DNA of 64,000 bases from Merdicola sp905200315 (lineage in GTDB: Bacteria > Bacillota > Clostridia > TANB77 > CAG-508): contig CABPZP010000005.1 in NCBI GenBank assembly GCA_902461935.1, positions 1 through 64,000 on the forward strand, given 5' to 3'. Under the pieces are notes generated by a model that did no database searches, was not told the DNA's origin, and saw nothing but the letters and a program-made list of their open reading frames with translations. How positions within the stretch are numbered: the stretch's first letter is position 1; every line of letters starts with the position of its first letter. Below, in pieces: positions 1 to 8,905 of the stretch. Both the position numbers and the translations under genes were made by a program.

Positions 1-758
1 GCGAAATAGAAAAAACAGAAAACACAGAAGAAGGATTAAAAATAACAGTAAATGCGGAAGATGCAGAAAGCGGAATAGAAAAAATAGAATACTATGTAAA
101 GAAGTCCACTGATGAAAAATATACAAAATATGACAGCAATCCAATAATAGGATTAACAAGTGGAATTTATAGTGTATATGCAATAGCATACGACAAAGCA
201 GGAAACACAAAGCAATCAAATACAATAGAAAATGTAAGAATCGCAAAAGTATATAAAAATGTAAACGCAACAACAATAAAAAGTAATCCAGAAAAATACT
301 ATGGAACAGAAGTACAAGGATTTGAATCATACAATGGACAAACAGGCTGGAAAGTATTTTATGTAAAAGATTACGGAGATGAAAATCCGGATAATGATGT
401 GATTTTTTTAATAACAGGAGATTATATAGAAGCAAGTAAAGTAGATATTGAAAAAACAAAAATGACAAGAATATCAGGAGCAAAATATATAATATACTGG
501 AGTAATTGGCCTCAAATGCAGAAAATGAATCATAATGAGTTATTTAATATAGAAAATGCATTTGATATAGATAATAGTACATATACTAATGCAAAATGCA
601 TATCAACATTGTTAAACACAGAAAATTGGACAGAATTTTTAGACAAAAAAGATGGAAGTGGAAAGGCGAGTTATGCAATAGGTGGTCCAACAGTAGAAAT
701 GTGGATGAAAAGCTGGAATGAAAAATATCCAGAAACAAATGAAAAGTATAAAAAGTAA
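1..758 (+). CDS. Surface protein, pilin-like family, 5'-truncated by window edge
   Basis: The open frame runs in from the left edge (first full codon at base 3) and ends at TAA 756-758. The visible part starts with an Ig-like stretch that contains AYDKAGNT, a motif common in bacterial surface beta-sandwich repeats. A later domain contains WMKSWNEKYPE. In related clostridial pilin-like proteins this type of domain is followed by a block ending in GLRPV. That block is present downstream in the same frame (759-1106), so this stop looks like a nonsense mutation. The protein is probably exported and cell-surface attached; its N-terminus is outside the window. Confidence is good for coding and family type, low for exact role. 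Confidence 0.7.
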   Translation, partial: EIEKTENTEEGLKITVNAEDAESGIEKIEYYVKKSTDEKYTKYDSNPIIGLTSGIYSVYAIAYDKAGNTKQSNTIENVRIAKVYKNVNATTIKSNPEKYYGTEVQGFESYNGQTGWKVFYVKDYGDENPDNDVIFLITGDYIEASKVDIEKTKMTRISGAKYIIYWSNWPQMQKMNHNELFNIENAFDIDNSTYTNAKCISTLLNTENWTEFLDKKDGSGKASYAIGGPTVEMWMKSWNEKYPETNEKYKK

Positions 759-1106
759 CAATTATTATGCAATAAAATTTCAAGTATAGGATATTTAGTA
801 GGAATTGGATTAAGTAGTGAAATAGCAAATTCAGTTTCTATATCTTCAATAAATGAATTAGATGGATATAATTATAGTACATTATATTATCCTCAAAAAG
901 GTGGAATACATGATGGAAATCATTATTTAAAACAATATTGGATGGCATCGCCTGTTCATGATATTAATGGACATGATAATGTTTCTATACTTACTGCTGT
1001 AAATTATGGATATATTGGTTTCTTTCAAAATATGAATTCTAGCGGACTTCGTCCTGTAATTGCTTTAAAGCCAGGAGTTACGTTAAATCTTGCAGAAGTA
1101 GACTAA
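759..1106 (+). pseudogene. C-terminal remnant of the preceding surface protein, after an in-frame stop
   Basis: The frame of the upstream gene continues after TAA 756-758 without another stop until TAA 1104-1106. The translation contains YWMASPV and ends near SGLRPVIALKPGV. This is the typical C-terminal signature of modular clostridial surface proteins, which often read GLRPVVSLK. There is no start codon with a ribosome site at the head, so it is most simply the severed C-terminus. A frameshift is not needed, only loss of one stop. Readthrough or a sequencing error is possible. Confidence 0.65.
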
Positions 1107-1204
1107 AATTCATAAAAAATGACTTTGACATTTGGATGGACTTAAAGTCGTCTGCAACTACACTAAAAATAGAAAAATTCTATAATATAAAAAAATACAA
1201 ACTT

Positions 1205-1410
1205 GCGAGCTGTTTGTGGGCGACCGATGAGCATTGTTAAGGCAAAGCCTGTTACAATGCCATTGGGGAGGAGCGAGCAAGAAAAGAAAAACAATTCGCA
1301 AAACAACCCCATTGGAGATTCTTAAGAACCAAGGGTTCTTAAGTGGGGTAGGATTAAAAGGTAGGGGCAAAGCCCCTAACCTTTTGAAAGAAATTAAAAA
1401 TATAAGTTTA
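1205..1410. repeat. Cluster of three GC-richer hairpins in intergenic DNA
   Basis: This stretch between genes is clearly richer in G and C than its surroundings. It holds three hairpins. The arms of the first are GCATTGT and ACAATGC with inner GGC-AAA-GCC (around 1232-1262). The second is CTTAAGAACC paired with GGTTCTTAAG around a 3-base loop (1320-1342). The third is AGGGGC-AAA-GCCCCT flanked by pairing AAAAGGT and ACCTTTT (1357-1387). A 66-codon open frame crosses it but has no ribosome site. It looks like a small non-coding mobile or REP-type element; function unknown. Confidence 0.5.
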
Positions 1411-1420
1411 AGAATTATAA

Positions 1421-1449
1421 AAAAGGAACTATAAAAAGTTCCTTTTTTG
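1421..1449. terminator. Rho-independent terminator, probably bidirectional
   Basis: The stem AAAAGGAACT pairs with AGTTCCTTTT over a short loop and is followed by T residues on both strands. On the minus strand it lies just past the stop of the small Asn-rich ORF at 1453-1539. Confidence 0.7.
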
Positions 1450-1452
1450 TTT

Positions 1453-1539
1453 TTATTCCTCATTATGATTTTGATTATTGTTGTTATTATTTTCTTGATT
1501 TCTGCTATTGTTATTATTTTTTTTATTTTTCTTGCTCAT
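1453..1539 (-). CDS. Small Asn-rich peptide, 28 residues
   Basis: This is an ATG-started ORF of 28 codons with a strong ribosome site (GGAGGTG, about 8 bases before the start). A terminator follows directly. The peptide begins MSKKNKKNNNN and is almost entirely Lys, Asn, Gln, Glu and Ser. No family is recognised; such short hydrophilic peptides are common in spore formers but are rarely annotated. The ribosome site plus terminator support a real gene. Low complexity is the main reason for doubt. Confidence 0.45.
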   Translation of the reverse strand: MSKKNKKNNNNSRNQENNNNNNQNHNEE

Positions 1540-1661
1540 TAAAAGCACCTCCATTCGTATAAAACTGTAAAAGTTTATTTATACAATTGTATTTTTTGCA
1601 AAAATTAATAAATTATACATAGAAGTTTTTAAGAAAATATTATAATTAATATTTAAAAAAG

Positions 1662-1690
1662 TTGATAAAAAAGTGAAACTTTAGTAAAAT
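1662..1690 (+). promoter_or_regulatory. Sigma-A-like promoter for the wall-hydrolase operon
   Basis: TTGATA and TAAAAT are separated by 17 bases, about 45 bases before the TTG start at 1736. Confidence 0.6.
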
Positions 1691-1735
1691 TAATTCAAAA
1701 AAATAATATTATATATTTTTAGGAGTGTAAGTATA

Positions 1736-2779
1736 TTGAAAGAAAATAATTTTTCACGTAATAAAATAAAGAAAATCGAAGATAGTATTATAGATGAAAA
1801 TAATGCTAGAAATATATTTTTATATGCTTATTCTGAGAAAAAAGTAGATAAAGAAAAACTAGCTAGAGCAATTTTAAAAACAAATAATAGTAGATATATT
1901 AATTTATTTTTCTATCACTTTAATGATATATATAGAAGAGAATTTTTTGACAAAATATTAAGTTTTAATAATTCTAAAGATATTTTTTATGCAATTTATA
2001 ATTCAGAGAGATTGGAAGATATATATTTTTTTGGGGGATTAAAAAAATTGATTATTTTAGAAGACAAAAAATATATTTCTTTATTATGTTATTATTATTT
2101 TGTAATATTAAATAGATATAATAAAGATATGTTAAAAATTGCATCAAAAGTTATGGAAAATGTAACAAAAAATAATGTTAAGAAAAAGGCAACTATAGAA
2201 TTAGAAAAATATAAAGTAAAAGTGAAAGAATATAATAAATTTTGTTGTAATAAATTTTTAGGACATAATAATATTGTTCCAGATATTATAGTTTGTCATA
2301 TAAGTATGGATTATGGTAAAATTATAGAAACTTTTTATGATGAAAACTCAAAAGTATCAAGTCATTTTGCCGTATCAAGGAAAGGCAGTTATACACAATT
2401 TGTTGATTTGAAAGATAGTGCGTGGGCAAATGGAACTTCTTTAAATAGTGAAAGTGATGTATATTATAAATTTGCTAAAAGTGAAATTGTGAAAACAAGA
2501 AAGATGAATGCTAATTATTATACATATTCAATAGAACATGAATCATTTGATGGAACATTAACAAAAGAACAATATGATTGTACAATAAGATTAATGTGTA
2601 AAATTATAGATTATATAAAAGAAAATTATGGAAAAAATTTTGAAATAGATGAAAAACATATAATAGGACATATAGATGTTAATCCTATAGTAAGAACAAA
2701 GTGTCCTGGAAATAAATTTCCTATTAAAAATATAATACACGATTTACAAAAAATATATAATTACAAGGAGAAAAAATAA
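1736..2779 (+). CDS. N-acetylmuramoyl-L-alanine amidase (Amidase_2 type)
   Basis: The 347-residue protein starts with TTG behind an AGGAGTG ribosome site. Residues about 1-165 are alpha-helical, Lys-rich and unrecognised. Residues about 180-345 match the zinc amidase fold of the T7 lysozyme/PGRP class: a first ligand His in VCHIS, SIEHE in the middle, and GHIDVNP followed by CPG near the end, where the second His lies. The family cleaves the bond between MurNAc and the stem-peptide L-Ala in peptidoglycan. I see no signal peptide, so export is unclear; a lysin or a cytosolic recycling role is possible. It overlaps the next gene by one base (TAATG), suggesting translational coupling with a carboxypeptidase. 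Confidence 0.85.
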   Translation: MKENNFSRNKIKKIEDSIIDENNARNIFLYAYSEKKVDKEKLARAILKTNNSRYINLFFYHFNDIYRREFFDKILSFNNSKDIFYAIYNSERLEDIYFFGGLKKLIILEDKKYISLLCYYYFVILNRYNKDMLKIASKVMENVTKNNVKKKATIELEKYKVKVKEYNKFCCNKFLGHNNIVPDIIVCHISMDYGKIIETFYDENSKVSSHFAVSRKGSYTQFVDLKDSAWANGTSLNSESDVYYKFAKSEIVKTRKMNANYYTYSIEHESFDGTLTKEQYDCTIRLMCKIIDYIKENYGKNFEIDEKHIIGHIDVNPIVRTKCPGNKFPIKNIIHDLQKIYNYKEKK

Positions 2780-3351
2780 TGAATTATTTAATGTTAGTAA
2801 ATAAGTCTAATGTCTTGTCATCTAGTTATATACCTATAGATTTAGTAATTGTTGAAAACAAAAAGGGAGATAACCCTAATTTAATTTTAAAATTAGATAG
2901 AGTTGTAGCAGAAATGTTTAAAAAACTCCAAAATGAAGCTTTAAAGGATGGCTACAATATTATTTGCGATTCAGCTTATAGAGATTTTTATTTTCAAATG
3001 TATTTAATTGATAAAAAGAAAAAACAAAAGAAGGATTTAAGTCAAATAGCTAAACCTGGTTCATCTGAACATCAAACAGGGCTTTGTATTGATGTTGCAG
3101 GTATAGTTAATGGTACATATACGGATAAGGATGCAGATTTAAAAGAAATATACGCATGGCTTGAAAAAAATGCATACAAATATGGATTTATAATAAGATA
3201 TCCTAAAGGAAAAGAATATATTACCGGTTATCCATATGAACCTTGGCATATAAGATATGTCGGAAGAAAAGTTGCAGAAATAATTGACTTAAATAAGATA
3301 ACTTTAGAAGAATATTTAGAAAAAACAGTTAGAAATATAAAAATATATTAG
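2779..3351 (+). CDS. D-alanyl-D-alanine carboxypeptidase, VanY/M15B family
   Basis: The 190-residue protein shows the M15B zinc-peptidase signature: SSEHQTGLCIDV, where the His and Asp are ligands, and PWHIRYVG near residue 155 with the third ligand His. The upstream Arg/Tyr motif (SAYRDFYFQ) is also typical. These enzymes trim the terminal D-Ala from peptidoglycan stem peptides. There is no signal peptide, which is unusual for a wall enzyme. Its start overlaps the stop of the amidase gene, so the two are likely made together and act on the same polymer. Confidence 0.85.
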   Translation: MNYLMLVNKSNVLSSSYIPIDLVIVENKKGDNPNLILKLDRVVAEMFKKLQNEALKDGYNIICDSAYRDFYFQMYLIDKKKKQKKDLSQIAKPGSSEHQTGLCIDVAGIVNGTYTDKDADLKEIYAWLEKNAYKYGFIIRYPKGKEYITGYPYEPWHIRYVGRKVAEIIDLNKITLEEYLEKTVRNIKIY

Positions 3352-3362
3352 GAGATGGAGAG

Positions 3363-4115
3363 ATGTTTTTTGCAAAACCAGGAGAATATAAGCCATGTGG
3401 TTTATTTAGTTTACAACATATTATTTTACTATTTATAACAATCGTTCTAATTATAATTGCACTAAAATTAACAAAAACAAACAAGAAAGAAAATATAAGA
3501 AAAATTATAATTAGTGTAACAATTTTTTGTTGGATTATGGAAATTATAAAAATTGTTTTTAATCTAAAAATAGGAAATGCTCATAATGTAAATACATATA
3601 TTCCTTTATATTATTGCAGTATTCTATTGTATGCAGGAATTTTAAGTTCTTTTGGAAAAGGAAAAGCAAAAAGATTAGGAGATGTTTTTTTAGCAACAGG
3701 TGCTTTTGTTGGCGGAAGCATATTTTTATTATTCCCAACAACATCACTTCCAACATATCCAATATTTCATTATATAAGTTTACAAAGTTTTTTATATCAT
3801 GGTTGTATGGTGTATTTATCATTGTTAGTTTTAAAAACAAATTACATAGAATTGGAAAAGAAAGATGCAATATATTATTTTATTTTAATTTTAGTAATAA
3901 GTGTAGTTGCTCTAATTATAAACAATATATTTGGTAGTAATTTAATGTTTATATCCCAAAATTTTCCAAATACATTTGTGAATGTTATTTATGTTATTTC
4001 AGGAAAATTATTTACACCGGTTATGATATTAGGACAAGCTACTTTACCATTTTGGATTGTTTATGAAATAACAAATTTAATAAAAAAGGAGAATGAGAAT
4101 GCTATCAATTACTGA
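3363..4115 (+). CDS. YwaF/TIGR02206-type integral membrane protein
   Basis: The 250-residue, very hydrophobic protein has about six or seven membrane segments. The N-terminal FSLQHI and the even spacing of helices with an N-TYIPLYYCS segment resemble the YwaF/TIGR02206 family, whose function is not established. The ribosome site GGAGATGGAG precedes the ATG. It sits between wall hydrolases and an rRNA methyltransferase and overlaps the latter by 23 bases. Confidence 0.6.
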   Translation: MFFAKPGEYKPCGLFSLQHIILLFITIVLIIIALKLTKTNKKENIRKIIISVTIFCWIMEIIKIVFNLKIGNAHNVNTYIPLYYCSILLYAGILSSFGKGKAKRLGDVFLATGAFVGGSIFLLFPTTSLPTYPIFHYISLQSFLYHGCMVYLSLLVLKTNYIELEKKDAIYYFILILVISVVALIINNIFGSNLMFISQNFPNTFVNVIYVISGKLFTPVMILGQATLPFWIVYEITNLIKKENENAINY

Positions 4116-5040
4116 AGCCAAAAATAGATTGCCACAAGATTTTATAAATGAATTATATGAAAATTATTCCCTTCTTATGGTAGATAAAATATTAATTGGT
4201 ATGAATAATACAAGATACACGAGCTTAAGAGTAAATACAATAAAATATAATATTCAAGATTTAATGAAATATTTTAAAGAGAAAAATATAAAATTTGAAA
4301 GAGTGCCATGGTATAAAGATGCATTGATAATAAAAAATGCAAATGAAAAGGCAATTCAGAAGCTAGATATATATGAAAAAGGATATATTTATTTACAAAG
4401 TTTATCAAGTATGGTTCCTCCAATAGTTTTAAACCCTAAAGCAGGAGAAAAAATTCTAGATTTAACTGCGGCTCCAGGAAGTAAAACCACACAATTAGCT
4501 GGAATTATGAATAATGAAGGATATATATTAGCAAATGAGTTAGATAAAATAAGATGTGAACGATTAAAACATAATGTTGAAGTTCAAGGGGCAACAATAG
4601 TAGAAGTAATAAATTCTAGAGGAGAAAAATTAGGTGAAACTTATGAAAATTACTTTGATAAGGTTTTATTAGATACGCCTTGCAGTGGAGAAGGTAGATT
4701 CTTAGCATATTCAAGTGCAACATATAGAGATTGGTCATTAAAAACCGTTAATCAATTAACTAAATTACAAAGAAAATTGTTTGATAGTGCTTACAAGGCA
4801 GTAAAACCAGGTGGAACAATAGTATATTCAACTTGCACAATAAATAAAAATGAAAATGAATTTATATTAGAGTGGATTTTAAATAATTATAAGGTAAAAC
4901 TATCAGACATAAATTTAAATATTAAAGATAGCATACAGGGAAGTAATGAGGGTTTAAATAGAGAAATAGAGAAATCGATAAAAATTTTACCATCAAAAGA
5001 TATGGAAGGATTCTTTGTTGTTAAATTGAAAAAAGTATAA
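4093..5040 (+). CDS. RsmB/RsmF-type rRNA (cytosine-C5)-methyltransferase
   Basis: The 315-residue Rossmann methyltransferase belongs to the NOL1/NOP2/Sun family. The SAM site reads LTAAPGSKTTQ (about residue 128). The two catalytic cysteines are in LDTPCSGEGR (motif IV) and YSTCTI (motif VI). It modifies C5 of a cytosine in rRNA. The length suggests the short RsmF-like form without a long C-terminal extension. The start overlaps the upstream gene; ATG 4099 is an alternative two codons in. A terminator follows immediately. Confidence 0.85.
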   Translation: MRMLSITEAKNRLPQDFINELYENYSLLMVDKILIGMNNTRYTSLRVNTIKYNIQDLMKYFKEKNIKFERVPWYKDALIIKNANEKAIQKLDIYEKGYIYLQSLSSMVPPIVLNPKAGEKILDLTAAPGSKTTQLAGIMNNEGYILANELDKIRCERLKHNVEVQGATIVEVINSRGEKLGETYENYFDKVLLDTPCSGEGRFLAYSSATYRDWSLKTVNQLTKLQRKLFDSAYKAVKPGGTIVYSTCTINKNENEFILEWILNNYKVKLSDINLNIKDSIQGSNEGLNREIEKSIKILPSKDMEGFFVVKLKKV

Positions 5041-5043
5041 ATA

Positions 5044-5073
5044 AAAAAGGAACCAAAATATGGTTCCTCTTTT
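5044..5073. terminator. Terminator between rRNA methyltransferase and the minus-strand mini-gene
   Basis: GGAACC pairs with GGTTCC, with A residues before and T residues after. It can serve the plus-strand operon and also the minus-strand transcript that starts near 5205. Confidence 0.75.
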
Positions 5074-5092
5074 GTAGGTTATGTGGTATAAG

Positions 5093-5154
5093 TTAGAAGC
5101 TAAAAAAATATTTTAGCCAGTAACTCCTACCGGATATTTATCCCGATCTTTCAT
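5093..5154 (-). CDS. Very small gene or leader peptide, 13 codons, or 19 if CGG codons shift the frame
   Basis: ATG at 5154-5152 follows a GGAGG ribosome site (5164-5168) at 9 bases and a near-consensus promoter. Read straight, the ORF is 13 codons, MKDRDKYPVGVTG, and stops at 5113. Its fourth codon is CGG. Skipping that C opens a frame whose fifth codon after the skip is again CGG. Skipping that C too gives a 19-residue peptide ending at 5093 (TAA). Which reading is used cannot be told from sequence. The transcript of about 160 bases could also be a small RNA. No family recognised. Confidence 0.45.
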
Positions 5155-5163
5155 GATGCTTTA

Positions 5164-5168
5164 CCTCC
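5164..5168 (-). promoter_or_regulatory. Ribosome binding site of the mini-gene
   Basis: The minus strand reads GGAGG here, 9 bases before the ATG. It is a full-strength site that argues for translation of a very short ORF. Confidence 0.6.
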
Positions 5169-5211
5169 AGTTACAACACATTAAATGAATACACTATTTG
5201 TAACGATTAAT

Positions 5212-5240
5212 ATTCTAACATATATGTTTACATAAGTCAA
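5212..5240 (-). promoter_or_regulatory. Sigma-A promoter for the minus-strand mini-gene
   Basis: On the minus strand TTGACT (5240-5235) and TAGAAT (5217-5212) are exactly 17 bases apart. Predicted transcription starts near 5205, about 50 bases before the mini-gene start. Confidence 0.75.
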
Positions 5241-5331
5241 CACTTTTTTGAAAAAAATTAAAATTTTATTGAATAATATTTAATTTAATGTTATAACATA
5301 CGTATTAATAATATTAAGAGAGGAGAAAATA

Positions 5332-6018
5332 ATGGATTATTATTTTGTGAATTATGGCATACTTTTTATTACATTAATTATAACTTTAGGAGCTCAATGG
5401 TATATTAATTATTGCTTCAAGAAAACATCTAAAATGAATAATGAAAGAAATATTACAGGTATGCAGGCTGCAAGAGAAATATTAAATGCAAATGGATTGG
5501 AAGATGTAAAAGTATTGCAAGTTCCAGGTAGTTTAACAGATCATTATGACCCAAGAAATAAAACAGTAAACTTATCAGATAGTATATACGATAAAACAAC
5601 AATAGCAGCAATAAGTGTTGCAGCACATGAATGTGGTCATGCAATTCAAGATAAAACAGGATATACATTTCTAAAAATTCGTAAATCTATGGTTCCACTT
5701 GTAAATATTGCAAATTATGCAGGCTATATTTCAATTTTAATTGGTGTAATATTTTCATTATTAGATTTAATTTGGATAGGAATAGCATTAGAAGCAATAA
5801 TTTTACTGTTTCAACTTGTTACATTACCAGTAGAGTTCGATGCTTCAAAAAGAGCATTAAATCAAGTAGAAGAATTAGGAATTTTAGATAATAATGAATT
5901 AAAATATGGTAAAAAAATGCTTGTATCTGCAGCACTAACTTATGTAGCAGGAGCTGCAACTGCAATGTTGCAAATTTTAAGATTAATATTAATTTTTGGA
6001 GGAAGAAGAGATGATTAA
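5332..6018 (+). CDS. yugP: YugP-type neutral zinc metallopeptidase
   Basis: The 228-residue membrane protein has an N-terminal membrane helix, the zinc motif HECGH (residues about 101-105), two central membrane helices and a C-terminal hydrophobic tail. This matches the YugP family (zinc metallopeptidase_2), whose substrate is not known. GAGAGGAG precedes the ATG. Its end overlaps the start of the DUF368 gene by 8 bases, so the two are coupled. Confidence 0.85.
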   Translation: MDYYFVNYGILFITLIITLGAQWYINYCFKKTSKMNNERNITGMQAAREILNANGLEDVKVLQVPGSLTDHYDPRNKTVNLSDSIYDKTTIAAISVAAHECGHAIQDKTGYTFLKIRKSMVPLVNIANYAGYISILIGVIFSLLDLIWIGIALEAIILLFQLVTLPVEFDASKRALNQVEELGILDNNELKYGKKMLVSAALTYVAGAATAMLQILRLILIFGGRRDD

Positions 6019-6916
6019 AAATTTAAAAGAATGGATTTTAAATTTTATAAATGGTTTCTGTATGGCACTAGCAGATAGTGTTCCAGGGGTATCTGGGGGA
6101 ACAGTTGCATTTATATTAGGATTTTACGATAAATTTATAGGTTCGTTAGATGGTTTATTTAGAGGAAAAATGGAAGAAAAAAAATCTGCATTATTATTTC
6201 TTATTAAACTTGGTATAGGGTGGGCTTGTGGATTTATAATAGCAGCATTAGTTTTAGGAAGTATATTTAATGAACAAATTTATAACATAAGTTCTTTGTT
6301 TATTGGATTTATAATATTTGCAATTCCAATAGTAATTTATGAAGAAAGAGAAGCTTTAAAGAAAAATTACTTAAACGTTCTATTTGCGTTAATAGGAATA
6401 GTATTTGTAGTTGCAATTACACTTTTAAATCCTGCAAGTGGCCAAGGAATAAGTGTACATGTAGATAATTTAAGTATTGGACTTATAGCATATGTATTTT
6501 TTGCAGCAATGATAGCAATTTCTGCAATGGTTTTACCAGGAATCTCTGGTTCAACATTATTACTTATATTTGGACTTTATGTTCCAATTATGTCTGCAGT
6601 AAAAGAGTTTTTACATATGAACTTTTCATACTTTCCAATACTATGTGTATTTGGATTAGGAGTTATAACAGGAATAGTGTTATTTGTAGGATTAATTAGA
6701 AAAGCTTTAGAAAAATTCAGACCACAAACAATATATGTAATAATAGGAATGATGATAGGTTCATTATTTTCTATAGTAATGGGACCAACAACACTTGAAG
6801 TACCACAAGCAGCAATGAATTTTAGCACATTTAATATATTATTCTTTATAATAGGTGGAGTAATAATAATAGGACTACAAGCATTTAAAATGTTTTTGAA
6901 GAAAGATAATGAATAA
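6011..6916 (+). CDS. DUF368 (PopT-type) polyprenyl-phosphate carrier
   Basis: The 301-residue polytopic protein has two related halves. Each carries the family signature: ADSVPGVSGGT near the N-terminus and VLPGISGS near residue 175. DUF368 proteins (PopT) are reported to return undecaprenyl phosphate across the membrane for reuse in wall synthesis. I prefer ATG 6011 over the earlier TTG 5996 because the GGAGG at 5998-6002 is well placed for 6011. It is coupled to yugP. Confidence 0.85.
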   Translation: MIKNLKEWILNFINGFCMALADSVPGVSGGTVAFILGFYDKFIGSLDGLFRGKMEEKKSALLFLIKLGIGWACGFIIAALVLGSIFNEQIYNISSLFIGFIIFAIPIVIYEEREALKKNYLNVLFALIGIVFVVAITLLNPASGQGISVHVDNLSIGLIAYVFFAAMIAISAMVLPGISGSTLLLIFGLYVPIMSAVKEFLHMNFSYFPILCVFGLGVITGIVLFVGLIRKALEKFRPQTIYVIIGMMIGSLFSIVMGPTTLEVPQAAMNFSTFNILFFIIGGVIIIGLQAFKMFLKKDNE

Positions 6917-6949
6917 CTATGAAATTTTAGAAAAAGGAAAACAATAAAT

Positions 6950-7948
6950 ATGGAAAATAATATTACAGTAAAAGAAATTATTAATATAGTTGAAAAAGCA
7001 TCAACTGATTTTGAAAAAGAAAACTCAGAATTAAAAAGGAAATATTTGATTTGGAATATAGAAACTTTTAATTTTTTGGCTTCAAAAGTATCAGTAGGGT
7101 TAGGATCATTTGGGACAGGATATCCTTTTTATGCATTAGATGAGAGAATGCAAGGGAAATTACCAATTATACATGAACAAGTTAGATATAATAGACAACT
7201 GGTAAAAGATGGAGAAGGTGTTAAAAATTCAATTTGGAAGTGCAAATCATGTTTAAAACAAAACTATAAAAATATGCCTGATTTAAAAACTATATGTAAA
7301 CCATGTCCCAATATGATAAATGAATTAAAACCAAGAAAAATCATAAATAGGTTGCCCGATTTGGATATGTGGGTTATTTGTAAAGATGGATGTGTGGAAG
7401 TTGCACAAGAAGAAATTAGAGAACTTTTAAATGAAATTGGAATGAACACATCTGATGTTGATCCGATTTCTTCAATTAATGATGTACATAGAATTGCAAG
7501 TCAAATAAAAAATAAAGAGTTTTCAAGAACTTTTTTACCTATTGATGCGCATATAATTGAATATTCAAAAATAAAAAATTTAATTGAACAAGTTCCAGAA
7601 GAACTTCAAAGAGCTAAAAAAGAAGGAAGAAAGCCATATCTTCCTATTCATCCAAAATCATATAGAAAAGATTGGCAATATGATGATGAGGCATATAATT
7701 TTGTATATGACTATTTATCAGCATTTACAGGATTCAATTTTACAATGCAATTGGAAGAAAGTTTAATGAATAGCAGAATAAGAGTTGCAAAAGAAAATAC
7801 AAATGAAGAATTATTAGATTATCTTTTTAAATCTGCCACACCATCAAATTTAAGAAGATTTCAGAATTTAGAACTAGAAAATTATTTTAAGAAAAAAATA
7901 AATAACTGGAGATTAAAAAACTTAGAAGATCAAGAATGTCAAAGATAG
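6950..7948 (+). CDS. Unknown protein with a CxxC-CxxC cluster
   Basis: The 332-residue soluble protein has no family I recognise. Residues about 98-122 contain CKSC and CKPC, spaced like a small zinc knuckle. The region before has an Arg/Gln-rich HEQVRYNRQ segment and the C-terminus is helical and charged. Ordinary base composition and a good reading frame support a real gene. It lies between the DUF368 carrier and a PHP phosphoesterase in a same-strand run. Function is not assignable from sequence. Confidence 0.7.
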   Translation: MENNITVKEIINIVEKASTDFEKENSELKRKYLIWNIETFNFLASKVSVGLGSFGTGYPFYALDERMQGKLPIIHEQVRYNRQLVKDGEGVKNSIWKCKSCLKQNYKNMPDLKTICKPCPNMINELKPRKIINRLPDLDMWVICKDGCVEVAQEEIRELLNEIGMNTSDVDPISSINDVHRIASQIKNKEFSRTFLPIDAHIIEYSKIKNLIEQVPEELQRAKKEGRKPYLPIHPKSYRKDWQYDDEAYNFVYDYLSAFTGFNFTMQLEESLMNSRIRVAKENTNEELLDYLFKSATPSNLRRFQNLELENYFKKKINNWRLKNLEDQECQR

Positions 7949-7976
7949 TAAAATAAAAAAGAAAGGAATTATAAAA

Positions 7977-8867
7977 ATGAATAAAAGAATTGATTTACAT
8001 ATTCATACAACAATGTCAGATGGAGTTTTAAGTCCAAAGGATGTAATAGATGAAGCTTATAAAAATGGAGTTTCGGTTATTGCAATTGCTGACCATGACA
8101 CAATAGAAGCATATAATGATGAACTTTTTAATTATGCTAATAGTAAAAATATAAAATTAATTAATGCAGTTGAAATATCAACAAAAACGAATAAAGCTGG
8201 AATACATGTATTAGGATATGGATTTGAACTAGATAATGAAGAATTTAAACAACGTTTAAGTAAAATTAGGAATGCAAGACATGATTATTTGCATAATGTT
8301 GGAAAGAAATTAAAAGAAATAGGCTATATTTTAAATGTTGAGGAGTTAGATAAAATTGATGCAGTTACTAAAGCTCATATAGCTTTAGATGTTGTAAATA
8401 ACGAAATCAATAAAGAAAAATTACTAAATGATTTTGGTCATATTCCAAATAAAGGAGAATTTATAGAAACTATAATGAATGAAAATTGTCCAGCTTATGT
8501 AAAAAAAGAAACTGTAACACCAAAAAGAGCAGCAGAAATTATAAGAGATGCAAAGGGAAAAGTTGTTTTAGCTCATCCTGTAGCATATGTGCACGAAGAT
8601 AATTTTAGCGATGAGGATATTTTAAACATTATAAATGACATGAAACCAGATGGATTAGAAGCTAATTACTTATATGTTGATCGTAATAACAATAAAATTA
8701 ATGAAGTAGAAAAATGGAATAACTTTGCAAAAGAGAATAATCTTTTTGTAACTGCAGGTTCAGATTTTCATAATAAAGATGGAATTAGACCAGAAATTGG
8801 CTTTATAAATACAAATTTTGTTTTAACAGATATAGAAATAGATTCAATATTAAAGAATTTATTATAA
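7977..8867 (+). CDS. PHP-domain phosphoesterase (YciV/RNase AM-like)
   Basis: The 296-residue protein has the PHP metal-site motifs: LHIHTTMSDG at the start, IADHD near residue 40, an inner Glu in AVEIS, and a final SDFH near residue 262. Close families hydrolyse 3',5'-nucleoside bisphosphates or trim 5' ends of RNA. The length and motif order fit the YciV/TrpH type. The exact substrate is inferred. AAAGGA precedes the ATG. Confidence 0.8.
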   Translation: MNKRIDLHIHTTMSDGVLSPKDVIDEAYKNGVSVIAIADHDTIEAYNDELFNYANSKNIKLINAVEISTKTNKAGIHVLGYGFELDNEEFKQRLSKIRNARHDYLHNVGKKLKEIGYILNVEELDKIDAVTKAHIALDVVNNEINKEKLLNDFGHIPNKGEFIETIMNENCPAYVKKETVTPKRAAEIIRDAKGKVVLAHPVAYVHEDNFSDEDILNIINDMKPDGLEANYLYVDRNNNKINEVEKWNNFAKENNLFVTAGSDFHNKDGIRPEIGFINTNFVLTDIEIDSILKNLL

Positions 8868-8905
8868 AGTTATGTATAATTAACAAAAAATAATAGGAGG
8901 AAAAT

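Noticed and set aside
1234..1434. 66-codon open frame in the hairpin cluster
   Set aside because: There is no ribosome site, and it crosses three palindromes and a terminator. The base composition is that of the non-coding element.
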